Source: Niabella yanshanensis
Lineage (GTDB): Bacteria; Bacteroidota; Bacteroidia; Chitinophagales; Chitinophagaceae
Assembly (NCBI RefSeq): GCF_034424215.1
Contig: NZ_CP139960.1
Coordinates: 4,588,001-4,652,000 of the forward strand
Length of the DNA stretch: 64,000 nucleotides
Direction: 5' to 3'
The position numbers and the translations under genes were made by a program. The notes below the pieces were generated by a model. That model had not been told where the DNA came from. It made no database searches and saw only the letters and a list, made by a program, of their open reading frames with translations. The stretch's first letter is position 1; each line of letters begins with the position of its first letter. Of the stretch, positions 34,357 through 45,400 are shown one piece after another.

Positions 34357-35799
34357 TTAACGAGTAAGCCGGCTCAATACGTAGTTCCAATGCGGATTAT
34401 CCGGATCTAATTGTCGGGCTTTTTCAAAATTGATGATCGCTTTTTGCCGGTTGCCGTTTATTTTATAGGTTTCGGCAAGGCTCTCATATACGACAACTGA
34501 ATTGGGATATTCAGCAGCATTGAGTTCAAATATTTTCAGGGCCGCTGCTGTTTTTTTACTCCTTCTCAATTCAATACCCAGGTTGTTCAACTGGTTCTCA
34601 TTCAATAGAAGATGAGCGCTGCTGTTAGCTTTAAGTTGCCGATACCTGCTAATGGTTTCATTAATACCCTGTCTTTTTAGTGTTTGCCTTAACGTGTCCA
34701 ACAGCGCCCAGGGATATTGATAGGTATTGATTTTCGAACCGGGATCAATAATATGCGTGCCGATATCGGTTACTCCGTTATTAGAGTTGGAAAGTACGAC
34801 CACTGCAAATTTTTTTACTTTGTCAATACCAATGAAAGTCCGGTAGCCGGGCGTTCCTCCGTCTTTAAAAACAATATTTCTTCCGCCGTTTTGCCAGAGC
34901 GTCCATCCCATGGTAGCGTAATCAATACCACCGGCTTCTTTTTTTATCTGGCTTTGATGAGTTAGCTTCATTGCCGGATAAAGATCAGTTGCTATCCAGC
35001 CCAGGTTGGCTGCTGCAAAAGTGAGCAGGTCATTTACATTCGAGCGGAATGCACCCGCGCCATCTAATGATGCCAGGTTTAAAAATCCTACCGGTTGCCC
35101 CCATTCAGAATGGCCGATAGCCGTGTTCTTCAGAAGCGCCGGCGTAAGCGAAATAACCGTGCTTCCCATTTTTAAAGGATTGCAAATATGATCTATCACC
35201 AGCTGCTCATAATTTTTTTCTCCTGCAGCCCTTGTCAGTAGATGCCCTAATAACCCATAGGCTGTATTGGAATATCTCCACCTGGTTCCGAAATCGATAT
35301 CCGCCCGGTAAGCAGCGAGGTATTCATACAACCTGTTGATGTTGTAATCCGCATAGGGATCGTCAATGTTTTTAGGATCTGTATTAAACGGGAACCTTGG
35401 GAAGGTAGCTGTATGGACAGATAAATTCAGCAGGGTGATTTCTGTCCCGTTTCGAACAGGAACTTTGACGGATGGAGGCAGCCATTTTGAAATAGGATCT
35501 TCAAGACTGAGTTTTCCTTCCAGGCTCATATCAGCCAATATCAGCGAGGTAAAGACCTTAGTGATGGAGCCAATTTCGTAAAGGGTATTGGCATCGGGCT
35601 TTGCCGGGTTTCGATCGCTAAGCACACCTTCACTATAAATACGCCTGCCGGCCGAATCAATAATGCCAACTATAATACTTTTGCTTCTTTTACTGTTAAC
35701 AGCTTCCTTGAGAATTTGTGAGATATGGTCACCTGGTAACTGGCATCGTGCAGGAGCAAAACCTGCTAATAGCAGAACAATTAAGATATATGGTTTCAT
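34357..35799 (-). CDS. Secreted serine hydrolase (beta-lactamase/AmpC fold) with C-terminal TPRs
   Basis: 480 residues with a signal peptide (1-19, ending ARCQ). Class C beta-lactamase/PBP-like motifs are S-x-x-K in GSITKVFTSL (about 79-82), Y-x-N in RYSNTAYGL (about 180) and FKDGGTPGY for the K/HxG position. The usual THTSG segment reads VHTATF. After 390 come one or two TPRs (LETYKINGNRQKAIINFEKARQ-type segment). It is probably a periplasmic D-aminopeptidase or esterase rather than a lactamase. Confidence 0.9.
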   Translation of the reverse strand: MKPYILIVLLLAGFAPARCQLPGDHISQILKEAVNSKRSKSIIVGIIDSAGRRIYSEGVLSDRNPAKPDANTLYEIGSITKVFTSLILADMSLEGKLSLEDPISKWLPPSVKVPVRNGTEITLLNLSVHTATFPRFPFNTDPKNIDDPYADYNINRLYEYLAAYRADIDFGTRWRYSNTAYGLLGHLLTRAAGEKNYEQLVIDHICNPLKMGSTVISLTPALLKNTAIGHSEWGQPVGFLNLASLDGAGAFRSNVNDLLTFAAANLGWIATDLYPAMKLTHQSQIKKEAGGIDYATMGWTLWQNGGRNIVFKDGGTPGYRTFIGIDKVKKFAVVVLSNSNNGVTDIGTHIIDPGSKINTYQYPWALLDTLRQTLKRQGINETISRYRQLKANSSAHLLLNENQLNNLGIELRRSKKTAAALKIFELNAAEYPNSVVVYESLAETYKINGNRQKAIINFEKARQLDPDNPHWNYVLSRLTR

Positions 35800-36051
35800 A
35801 TTGCTAAATATGAGGTTTAAACTATAAAAGTTAGGTTAAATAAGACGGTGTTCCCAAAGCAAAAAGGTAAAAAGCGCTAAATGTCCTGTCAGTTGCGATT
35901 TTAAACGGTAAAAGCAGCAACGCGCAGGCGTCTTTTACACCAAAATGGAATGTATAAAATCAGCATCAGCCTGTGAAATTGATGTATTATTGGCCGTTAC
36001 CTGCAGGCTTTTATTACTTTCGCCTGGAAATTTATAGATGCGTTTTTGCGA

Positions 36052-36978
36052 ATGAGTCAATATACAAAGACAACCGCCATCGGGTTTTGTGCTGTTTTAT
36101 TGTGGAGCGCTATTGTGGGACTTATCAGGGAAGTAAGTCATTCTTTTGGTGCTACAGGTGGCGCTGCCCTGATTTATACGGTAGCTTCGCTATTCCTGCT
36201 TTTAACGGTGAAATGGATACCGCTTAAAAAGTTTCCGAAAAAATACCTGGTATATGGGGGGCTGTTCATGGTCTCCTATGAACTATGTCTGGCATTGTCT
36301 ATTGGTTACTCTCAAAATAGTAAACAGGCCATTGAAGTGGGCATGGTGAATTATCTCTGGCCAAGCCTCACCATGGTGGCTACTATTATTTTTACAAAGA
36401 AAAAGGCCAACTGGCTGATTTTTCCGGGCATTATCATTGCTATGTTGGGGATCATCTGGGTGTTGGGGGGCGAAGAGGGATTGAATATCGGAGAAATGCT
36501 CAGTAATATTCAAACAAACCCGTTAAGTTATGGTTTGGCCTTCCTTGGCGCCATCTTATGGGCTGCTTATTGTGTGGTTACCGTGCGCATGGCCAGGGGG
36601 CTAAACGGCGTAACCTTGTTTTTTATACTGGTAGCTGTCGCATTATGGATAAAGTATATCATTATCGGCGATCCGGCTGCGATGCACTTTTCTGCATCAT
36701 CTGTTATTTACCTGGTGTTGGCCGCGGGAGCCATGGGATTTGGCTATGCTACCTGGAATGTGGGGATACTGGGTGGTAATGTAACTGTGCTGACAGGGGC
36801 TTCTTATTTTATTCCGGTTTTATCTGCAGCATTGTCATCGGTGCTTTTAGCAACGCCATTAGGCTTCTCTTTCTGGCAAGGCGCTATGATGGTGTGCGCG
36901 GGCTCTACTCTTTGCTGGCTGGCAACCAGGGTGCGTTCAGAGGCGGTACCAGGGCCTGTTTCAGGTGGAGGTCATTAG
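36052..36978 (+). CDS. EamA/DMT-superfamily exporter, YddG-like
   Basis: 308 residues from ATG 36052; an in-frame TTG at 36046 is less likely. About ten membrane helices in two EamA repeats. The segments AVLLWSAIVGLIREVSHSFG, VNYLWPSLTMVATI and GYATWNVGILGGNVTVLTGASYFIPV match the aromatic amino-acid exporter YddG. Likely a metabolite or amino-acid efflux pump in the inner membrane. A near-consensus -7 element (TACTTTCG) lies upstream. Confidence 0.85.
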   Translation: MSQYTKTTAIGFCAVLLWSAIVGLIREVSHSFGATGGAALIYTVASLFLLLTVKWIPLKKFPKKYLVYGGLFMVSYELCLALSIGYSQNSKQAIEVGMVNYLWPSLTMVATIIFTKKKANWLIFPGIIIAMLGIIWVLGGEEGLNIGEMLSNIQTNPLSYGLAFLGAILWAAYCVVTVRMARGLNGVTLFFILVAVALWIKYIIIGDPAAMHFSASSVIYLVLAAGAMGFGYATWNVGILGGNVTVLTGASYFIPVLSAALSSVLLATPLGFSFWQGAMMVCAGSTLCWLATRVRSEAVPGPVSGGGH

Positions 36979-37058
36979 TTGCAGTCTTGCTCCATTTGAT
37001 TTTCTGAAGTTTTATTGCCTGTTTTGCAGACATTTGTGCCATAGTCCCATTTTGTACT

Positions 37059-40000
37059 ATGGACAATTTGATCATGAGTTTGGTGAATGAATATATCTTA
37101 CCCGGAGCAGCCATCGGCACACTTTCTGTGTTCGATCTGCTGAAGCATACCAGCAGTGCGGGTTTTATAGAACAGACAGATTTTCGGGATATCTATCCAA
37201 TAGCTATTGAGGTAAATACAGGTGTATTTACTAAACGTGATCTGACTGCAGGATTCCCGGAGGTTACCTTAAGCCAGTTAAATGACTCCATTTATATATC
37301 CTGCTCCTGCAGCAATCCATCAGGCAAAATGTGCGGGCACCAGGCTGAAGTGATCCATTGTATACTGGAACAAAAAATCTATCGTGTTTTTTTTGACGGT
37401 CCTCTACGCCATTCAGTTTTGATGTCAACCGCTAAAGCATATGGTCTTGACAAAGAGCTCAACCTGGATAGCTATTTTCGCTTACATTATAATGGAAGCC
37501 AAATTGATATCGAACCGAAAATAGCAGGCCTCCTTAAAATCGATAACCCGGCTTTTCAAAAAGAGTTGGTTCCGCAGTCCCGATCCGTTATAAAGGAGCT
37601 GGCAGCCCCGGAGGTAATGCAAAAGCCTTTGTTGGTTATTGGCAGACATCGCTATTATAACCAGTTGAACTTTACGTTGATGCATGCTGAGCGTGCAAAG
37701 GCTGGGACCATTAAAAATCCGCTGACTGCTATCGATCCCATGCAGCTGACCTGGAAATCGGACGATGCGGCGGTCATTAAATTTTATACTGCTATAGCAG
37801 CTTTTCAAAACAAATATGAGGCAGATCATGTTGCCGGGGAACTGGACGCATTGAGGCAGGTAATTAGCAATCCGTTAAAACTGGAGGCCTATTACCACGA
37901 CAGGGATATTGCCGAAAATATATCTGCAAGATCATTGCGTCGGGTGGGGCTGAATATGCTGAAGCCCGAAATAAAATTAACAGTTTTTCAAAAAGAGCCC
38001 TTTTATGAGATAACCGGCGAATTAGTATTCGAACATATTGCCTTGCCTTTTAAAGACCTGGTGATCCGGCATGACTATTTTATTGAATACCGGCAGGTTT
38101 TTCACTTAATCAACAACCCGGATATGCAACGGGTGATTAAGTTTTTCAAGTGCAATAATGAAATTTTACTGATCCATGCTTCACAGTATGAGGCATTTCT
38201 TCAATCGGTATTGTCTCCCTTAGAGTCGCTGGTGCAGATCAACTACAGTTATATTCATACCGCAACACCGGCACAATTGGCTGAACAGGATTTTACAACG
38301 GAAAGGCTTATTTACCTGCGGCAGGAAGGTCATTTTATAGCTATTAACCCGGTGATGAAATATGGATCATCAGAAGCACCGGTATATTCCCGCAAACAGG
38401 TATTCGGAACAGATCAGAATGGAAATACTTTCAGGATAGAAAGAGATCTTGTTGCAGAGCTACAGTTCACTTCATTGATCATGCAACAACATCCTGATTT
38501 TAAGGAACAGGTAAATGAGCATGAATACTTCTACTTACATAAGAACCAGCTTTTAGATGATAACTGGTTTCTGGATGCTTTTGAAACCTGGAAGAATGAA
38601 GGCATTACGATATTGGGCTTTAATGATATTAAAAATAATAAGCTCAATCCCAACAAGGCCCGGGTCTCCATCAGGGTGGTCAGCGGTACCGATTGGTTTA
38701 ATGCACGGATTAAACTCAGTTTTGGTAAAAGTGAAGCCACGCTGAAGCAGGTACACAGGGCCATCCGTAATAAAAGCAAATTTGTGCAGCTGGACGACGG
38801 CACCAGGGGCATTTTGCCCGCTGAGTGGATAGAGAAGTTCATCCGTTACTTTCATGCCGGCGACATCGAAGGAGAGCTGTTGAAAATAGCCAGGGCTAAT
38901 TTTGCTGAGGTAAAGAGTTTATTTGAAAGCGATGTATTAAGTGAAGACGTGCACCAGGAGATCGCAGATTACGAGAGAAAGTTGAGCGCGAGGTATAACA
39001 TCCCGGAAGTGGCTATACCGGAGGGGCTGAAGGCGGTATTGAGAGACTACCAGCACCAGGGCTTAAATTGGCTGAACTGGCTGGATGAATTGAACTTTGG
39101 CGGATGTTTGGCCGATGATATGGGATTGGGAAAGACGATACAGATGATCGCGTTCCTGTTATTGCAGCGGCAGAAGCGCGGACAGTTTACCAGCCTGGTA
39201 GTGGCGCCTACTTCATTGTTGTTTAACTGGGAGGACGAGCTGGAGCGATTTGCACCTTCTCTAAAGGTGACGATACATCATGGTGGCGACCGGCAGAAGC
39301 AGGTAGATGCATTTTCAAAATATGATGTGGTGTTAACCAGTTATGGAATAGTACTGTCTGATATACGTTTTCTAAAAACATTTCACTTTAATTACCTGTT
39401 CCTCGATGAGTCGCAGGCCATTAAAAACCCCGACTCCGAACGTTATAAAGCAGCCATGCAGCTGCAGGCAAGAAACCGGATGGTATTAACGGGCACACCT
39501 GTTGAGAATAATACCTTCGATCTATACGGTCAGCTTTCCTTTGCCTGCCCCGGATTGCTGGGCAGTAAACAATATTTCAGGGATATCTATTCCATTCCTA
39601 TTGACCGGTATGAATCTATCAGGCGTGCCGGTGAGCTCCAGCAAAAAGTGAAGCCCTTTATATTGCGGCGGACCAAGCAGCAGGTTGCCATTGAATTACC
39701 GGAGAAAACGGAGATGGTGATCTATTGTGAGATGAATACCGAACAGCGTAAAGTGTATGATAGCTATGAGCGGGAGCTCCGGGAATACATCTCGGCTGTC
39801 GATGATGATGATATACATAAGAACAGCATGCATGTTTTAAAAGGCTTAACAAGGCTCCGGCAAATTTGCAACTCGCCGGTGCTTATTAAAGAAGGATATT
39901 CGGGCGATCATGCAGTCAAGCTGGAACTACTGATGGAGCAAATAGAGAATAAATCCCCCGCACATAAAATTTTAGTGTTTTCCCAGTTTGTTGGTATGCT

Positions 40001-40412
40001 CGACCTGGTTAAGGCTAAACTGGAAGAGCGAAACATAGGGTTCGAATACCTGACGGGACAAACCGGAGACAGGGGCCTGCGTGTGAATAATTTTCAAACC
40101 AATGAAGCCGTGAGAGTATTCCTGGTGAGTCTGAAAGCGGGGGGAGTGGGGTTGAATCTTACTGCCGCCGACTATGTATACCTGGTGGATCCCTGGTGGA
40201 ACCCTGCAGCGGAAAACCAGGCGATTGACAGGGCGCATCGTATCGGGCAAAATAAAAATGTGGTAGCAGTGAGGTTGATTTGCCTGAACACCATTGAAGA
40301 AAAGATCGTTAACCTGCAAAAGAAAAAAAATAAACTTACCCGGAACCTGGTGAGAGCAGATGCTTCCTTTTTCAACAGCTTGTCTAAAAAGGAGTTGCTG
40401 GACATTTTGTAA
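37059..40412 (+). CDS. SNF2-family helicase with SWIM zinc finger
   Basis: 1117 residues. N-terminal SWIM-type finger (CSCSNPSGKMCGHQAEV, about 80-96), a long bacterial SNF2-associated region, then the ATPase: motif I DDMGLGKTIQM (about 690), motif II DESQAIKN (about 781), GTPVENN, and the C-terminal half with LVSLKAGGVGLNLTAADYVY and QAIDRAHRIGQ (about 1052). A DNA-translocating ATPase for remodelling DNA or RNA-polymerase complexes. Full-length, stands alone with no nuclease or methylase neighbour, so I treat it as housekeeping rather than defence. Confidence 0.93.
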   Translation: MDNLIMSLVNEYILPGAAIGTLSVFDLLKHTSSAGFIEQTDFRDIYPIAIEVNTGVFTKRDLTAGFPEVTLSQLNDSIYISCSCSNPSGKMCGHQAEVIHCILEQKIYRVFFDGPLRHSVLMSTAKAYGLDKELNLDSYFRLHYNGSQIDIEPKIAGLLKIDNPAFQKELVPQSRSVIKELAAPEVMQKPLLVIGRHRYYNQLNFTLMHAERAKAGTIKNPLTAIDPMQLTWKSDDAAVIKFYTAIAAFQNKYEADHVAGELDALRQVISNPLKLEAYYHDRDIAENISARSLRRVGLNMLKPEIKLTVFQKEPFYEITGELVFEHIALPFKDLVIRHDYFIEYRQVFHLINNPDMQRVIKFFKCNNEILLIHASQYEAFLQSVLSPLESLVQINYSYIHTATPAQLAEQDFTTERLIYLRQEGHFIAINPVMKYGSSEAPVYSRKQVFGTDQNGNTFRIERDLVAELQFTSLIMQQHPDFKEQVNEHEYFYLHKNQLLDDNWFLDAFETWKNEGITILGFNDIKNNKLNPNKARVSIRVVSGTDWFNARIKLSFGKSEATLKQVHRAIRNKSKFVQLDDGTRGILPAEWIEKFIRYFHAGDIEGELLKIARANFAEVKSLFESDVLSEDVHQEIADYERKLSARYNIPEVAIPEGLKAVLRDYQHQGLNWLNWLDELNFGGCLADDMGLGKTIQMIAFLLLQRQKRGQFTSLVVAPTSLLFNWEDELERFAPSLKVTIHHGGDRQKQVDAFSKYDVVLTSYGIVLSDIRFLKTFHFNYLFLDESQAIKNPDSERYKAAMQLQARNRMVLTGTPVENNTFDLYGQLSFACPGLLGSKQYFRDIYSIPIDRYESIRRAGELQQKVKPFILRRTKQQVAIELPEKTEMVIYCEMNTEQRKVYDSYERELREYISAVDDDDIHKNSMHVLKGLTRLRQICNSPVLIKEGYSGDHAVKLELLMEQIENKSPAHKILVFSQFVGMLDLVKAKLEERNIGFEYLTGQTGDRGLRVNNFQTNEAVRVFLVSLKAGGVGLNLTAADYVYLVDPWWNPAAENQAIDRAHRIGQNKNVVAVRLICLNTIEEKIVNLQKKKNKLTRNLVRADASFFNSLSKKELLDIL

Positions 40413-40501
40413 TGTTAAAGGTCTATCGGTACAACTTGTATCGTAACCGATTCGGTACCGGATATGTGCAATATTAAAAAATTATTATCCATTGGCGCCC
40501 C

Positions 40502-41119
40502 GTGAAGCAAAGCGATCTGATTTTTTATTTTTGCGCCGGTTTGAATAGCATAACTGCAATAAGGAATGGAGACCGCTTTGTTTTTCAACAGGTGTTTAAT
40601 CAATACCATGAAAAACTTTATTTTTTTGTTTTTTCGAAAACCCGGTCTGCGTTCCTGGCAGAAGAAACGGTTCAGATCACCTTCATCAAACTCTGGAACT
40701 ACAGGGAAAGCCTGAATGAAGCGTTTACGATATCCACCCAGATTTACCGTATTGCATCTACAACCCTGATCGATCTTTTACGCCAGCAAAATAATTCAGC
40801 CGTATTTATAAAAGAGCTGGAACAGCAGGGTGCCGGTTCTTTTTCAAACAATACTACAGAGCGGATTGAAACGGGGGAAATACAAACCGTATTAAGTCAG
40901 ACCCTGGAAAGTATGCCGCCTGTTCGAAAAAGGGTTTTTGAAATGAGCCGGATTGAAGGATTATCACATAACGAAATTGCGGCAATATTACTCATTTCAA
41001 AAAAGACGGTTGAAGGTCATATTACCAAAGCTTTAAAGCAGTTGAAAGAGAGCCTTCCAGCGGTTTTATTATTATTTTTTAAAATTTTAATACTATTTTC
41101 TGTTCTCCGGCAAGGGTAA
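40502..41119 (+). CDS. ECF sigma factor (Bacteroidota FecI-like) controlling the PUL
   Basis: 205 residues from GTG 40502. Region 2 has FQQVFNQYHEKLYFFVFS and ETVQITFIKLWNYRESL; region 4 has MPPVRKRVFEMSRIEGLSHNEIAAILLISKKTVEGHITKAL. A hydrophobic C-terminal tail follows (AVLLLFFKILILFS). An alternative TTG start at 40541 gives LNSITAIRNGDR, closer to the family N-terminus, and TATTTTTG at 40526-40533 could be a -7 element within the longer reading. The anti-sigma gene follows. It directs transcription of the SusCD operon downstream. Confidence 0.88.
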   Translation: MKQSDLIFYFCAGLNSITAIRNGDRFVFQQVFNQYHEKLYFFVFSKTRSAFLAEETVQITFIKLWNYRESLNEAFTISTQIYRIASTTLIDLLRQQNNSAVFIKELEQQGAGSFSNNTTERIETGEIQTVLSQTLESMPPVRKRVFEMSRIEGLSHNEIAAILLISKKTVEGHITKALKQLKESLPAVLLLFFKILILFSVLRQG

Positions 41120-41170
41120 GGCGTTTCTGAAACGTATACATTAAAGCAGGATAACTTAGCGAAAAGCAGT

Positions 41171-42208
41171 TTGCATACAAAAGATAACATAAAGCAATAT
41201 TTTTTACAACAGTGTAGTGCTGAGGAAGTAGCCCGTGTAGCGCAACGGCTGGAAGAAAATCCGGAAGCGGTAGCCGAATACATGACGGAGGCCGAATGGG
41301 AAACGTTTCAACAAACAGACCGGCTTTCGGCAAGGGTATCACGCAGTATCTGGCAAAAAATCCGCGATCAAACCCATGCTGAAAAAGGTAAGGTATTTTA
41401 CGTCAGGCGATGGGCGGTCGCGGCCTCTGTTTTGCTAGTGTTGGTATTAAGCTGGTATGCCGTTAAAAAGCCGGCTGTAACTCATAACGCCCTGGCGTTG
41501 GTTATTGATACGAAAAGAATCCCTAAACAACAAGTGAAAAGCAATACCGGTAAGGTTTCCATGATATTCAGGCTGAATGACGGTTCCGAAATAGAATTGA
41601 TGCCCGGTAGTGCCTTATCGTATCCCGATACTTTCATGTCGGATAAGCGATGCGTATCGCTTGGAGGCGAAGCCGTTTTTCATGTGGCTAAAAATAAAAA
41701 AATGCCTTTTGTTGTAAATAGCGGTACTATTTCGACAACAGCGCTGGGTACGGTTTTCAGAGTGAAGTCTCATGAAAAAAATGCGCATATTGAAGTTGAA
41801 TTAATAGAGGGACGGGTGGTAGTGAAAGCTTTACGTGCCGGCTCAGCTTTTAAAGAGGTCTATTTGCAGCCTGGTGAAACGATGCGGTATAACAAAGCTC
41901 TTGAAACCGGGGCCATAGAGGCTATAACAACTCCGCGTAAAAAAGCAGATACTAAGATAACGGCGACCGATAGTAGTAATAAGCACCCTTATTGGTTCCG
42001 GAACGAACCGCTTGCAAACGTATTCGACCGGTTCTCAACGCTGTATCATTTAACCATCATTTATAATAAGGCCGAATTAAGCAATATGACTTTTACAGCA
42101 AGGCTTAAAAAAGAAGATAGTCCTGACAATATACTGCAGTCTATTGCATTGCTTAATGATCTGAAGATTGAAAAAACAAACGAGGGGTATAGTGTAAAAA
42201 AAAACTAG
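41171..42208 (+). CDS. FecR-family anti-sigma factor
   Basis: 345 residues from TTG 41171, because the next in-frame ATG would remove the anti-sigma domain (QYFLQQCSAEEVARVAQRLEEN). One membrane helix at about 80-97 (WAVAASVLLVLVLSWYAV). Periplasmic FecR domain with LNDGSEIELMPGSALSYP and GGEAVFHVAKNKKMPFVV, then DUF4974 (PLANVFDRFSTLYHLTIIY). It holds the upstream ECF sigma until a signal reaches the periplasmic domain. Confidence 0.9.
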   Translation: MHTKDNIKQYFLQQCSAEEVARVAQRLEENPEAVAEYMTEAEWETFQQTDRLSARVSRSIWQKIRDQTHAEKGKVFYVRRWAVAASVLLVLVLSWYAVKKPAVTHNALALVIDTKRIPKQQVKSNTGKVSMIFRLNDGSEIELMPGSALSYPDTFMSDKRCVSLGGEAVFHVAKNKKMPFVVNSGTISTTALGTVFRVKSHEKNAHIEVELIEGRVVVKALRAGSAFKEVYLQPGETMRYNKALETGAIEAITTPRKKADTKITATDSSNKHPYWFRNEPLANVFDRFSTLYHLTIIYNKAELSNMTFTARLKKEDSPDNILQSIALLNDLKIEKTNEGYSVKKN

Positions 42209-42417
42209 TACTTCTGTTGTTTGTAATAGCCTCCACGGGCGTAGCTATCCGGCCTTTACGGGGAAGAGGATCACATTTTTTTATTTTTCTAGCGCTAAGC
42301 CATCACCCAATAACACTTCCTGTATACCATTTTTTCCTTCCAATGTTAAACAATTATTACCACCAAGGGGTTGGCTCCTATCAATCGTATAAAGCTGTGT
42401 AATTAAAATTTTTTCGG

Positions 42418-45400
42418 ATGAGCTTATTTAAACCGGGGCTTAAAAAAATACCCCAAATCTTCTGTATCATCTTTTTATTGTCAGGCCATGCGCAACTGTT
42501 TGCCCAGCAACAAGCGGTGGTGAAAGGGCAGGTAAAAGATGAGAATAATACGCCGTTGGCGGGAGTAACGGTAGTAGCGGTTAATACCCAGGCAAAAGTT
42601 ACGACGGGTACAAAAACAGACTCCTCGGGAATGTTCCAATTTAGTAACCTTACATTGGGTGGACCTTACAGTTTTGAAGTGTCTTATGTTGGTTACGAAC
42701 CTCAAACACTGATTGGTTACACGCTGAAGACCAGCTCTGATGTGTCTTTATTAATAGATTTAAAGCCGGTTGAAAGATCATTAGACCAGGTGGTAGCTAT
42801 TGGTTATGGCACGGTAAAGAAAACAGATCTGACCGGGGCCGTGTCAACTGTAAGAATGCAGGATCTGCAAAATATTCCGATTACGCGTGTGGATCAAATG
42901 TTGGCAGGAAGAATAGCAGGCGCCGAATTTATGTCTACTGATGGAACGCCCGGTTCGGGAACTACCGTCCGTATCCGCGGTACCCGCTCCATTTCAGCCA
43001 GCAACGAGCCTTTATACGTGGTAGATGGTGTAATGGACGGCATCAACAACCTGAATGATCTGAACCCTTCAGACATAGCCGGTATCAGCGTTTTAAAAGA
43101 TGCGTCTGCCACTGCTATTTATGGCTCACGCGGCGCAAACGGGGTTATTATCATTACTACTAAAGGCGGTGTAGACCGGGGAGGAAAGACCGATTTCAAT
43201 TTCAAAGTATCCCGTGGTTTTGCTGAAATGCCAGGTTATTTAGACCTGATGAATGCCACTGAATTTGCACAGTTGATGAACGATCGTTTTTATTTAGCCA
43301 GTACAGCTAATCAAACAAAGCCATTGGAAGATTATCCTTATCCTGACCCGCTGTCATTGGGAGAAGGAACCGACTGGCAAAAAACCATCACCCGCAGGGC
43401 GCCTTTTTCAAGTTATTTATTAAGTGCTTCGGGCGGTAATAAAAATACCAGGTACTACCTTTCGGGTGGTTATGATGATGCCCAGGGTGTTATTATTAAT
43501 ACAGGTATGAAGCGTTTTCAGTTCCGCCTGAACCTTGACCAGACATTTAGCAAATATGCAAAAACCGGCGTTCGTATGGCATACTCCAATACAAAGCAGG
43601 AGCAGCCTTTACGCTACCTGGGCGCTTATAACAACTGGAGTGTGTCTTTTACGAGTGTTGCTCCCGTTGTTCCGGTATATAACCCTGACGGAACGCTGAA
43701 TAGCTGGAACTCGCAGAACTACTCAGGAGGTGTATCAGATTTACCAATGCATGAGGTTACCATGAGAAAGAATACAACCGGTACGGGTACCATGAATACC
43801 ATGTTGTATCTGGACCTCATGCCGGTTGAAGGTGTTGTTGCACATTCTTCAGTGTCTTACTCCAAATCGGACATCAACACTGATGCGTTGATTTTGTCTA
43901 CAATGCCCAGTCGTGCTGCCACGGGCAATGCGACATCCAAAAGTATTAGTCAGAACGATAATATTTTAAATGAAAATACGCTCACCTATAAACATAGTTT
44001 TAAAAGCGGGCACAATCTCGATGCCATGTATGGGTTTACCGTGCAGAAACAGAATTTTTACAGAATTGGTGTAACCGGCAGCGGTTATTACAGCGACGAA
44101 ACGGCACTTTGGGATATTGGTTCTATCCCGAACAAAGCGAACCTCGGCGTGAGCGGTGCAAAAGAACTCCAGACCCGCATGTCACACCTGGCTCGTGTAA
44201 ATTATAACTATGCAGAAAAATATTATCTAACCGCTACTTTACGCAGGGACGGGGCTTCTAATTTTGCCGCTAATAATAAATGGGCCTATTTTCCTTCTGC
44301 CGGTATCCGCTGGAACGTACTGAATGAAAGCTTCATGAAGCATTCGGGGATGTCTGAGCTGGCCCTCCGGTTAAGTGCAGGCACATCGGGCAATGATGCC
44401 ATTGCACGTTACCAGTCTTTAGATCGCCTGGGGTCTACCACATCGGGCTATTTGTTCGGGGGAACACAGCCGGTAGCATTTTATCCGACCGGACTGGCCA
44501 ATTCAGGGTTGAAATGGGAAAAAACAACTACTTATAATGCCGGCCTTGATATGTCCTTATTTAATAAACGGCTTAATGTTACGCTCGAGGCTTATAAGAG
44601 CAACACTTCCGATTTACTGCTGACAGTGCAGGTACCCACGCAAACCGGGTTTTCATCCAGGTTAATGAACTTTGGTAAAACGTCTAATAAAGGTGTTGAG
44701 CTAACAATAAATTATGATGTGATACGTAAAAGAGATGTCTCCTGGGCTACCAGCCTTACCGTTGCACATAATCAACAAATGGTAGAAGATATTGGCTTAG
44801 TGGGCAGGGTGGTTACCAGCACCTACACTTATGGTGCGCAATATATGATCAACGGTTACCAGGACGGAATGCCGCTAAATGCGATTTATGGTTTTCAATA
44901 TGCAGGCGTATGGAAAAGCCAGGATGAAATCACGAGGAATGCAACAGACAAGCAATATGTATCAGCATCGGCTGCCTATTTATCTGTTGGCCGGCAGCGT
45001 TATGTAGATCAGAATCGGGATGGATTAATGAATAGCGATGACCTGGTAATGCTTGGAGATGCAGACCCGGATCTATATGGAGGATGGCAAAATACATTCC
45101 GGTATAAAAAAGCATTCCTGTCTATTTACCTCAATTATTCAGTAGGCGGTGAAATGTACTACCCGGGCGGCATGTTTAATATGACAGGGGTATACCTTCA
45201 AAACCAGCAGCAAATGATGGTAAACAGGTATCACCCGGTGCGCAATCCTGGTTCTGATATTCCAAGATCTGATTCGAAAGATGATATCCCTAACGACCGT
45301 TTCGTGTATGATGCCAGTTTCCTGCGCTTTAAAGCGGCGTCAATCGGCTATACTTTTGACCTGGCAAGAATCACAGCGTCAAAGTTGAAATCACTAGCCC

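Noticed and set aside
37059-40412. SNF2 helicase as part of an antiphage system
   Set aside because: No nuclease, methylase or other defence genes adjoin it; the SWIM-SNF2 form is widespread as a stand-alone gene.
42217-42402. 61-codon frame between FecR and SusC
   Set aside because: No coding features; the region is the leader of the SusCD transcript.
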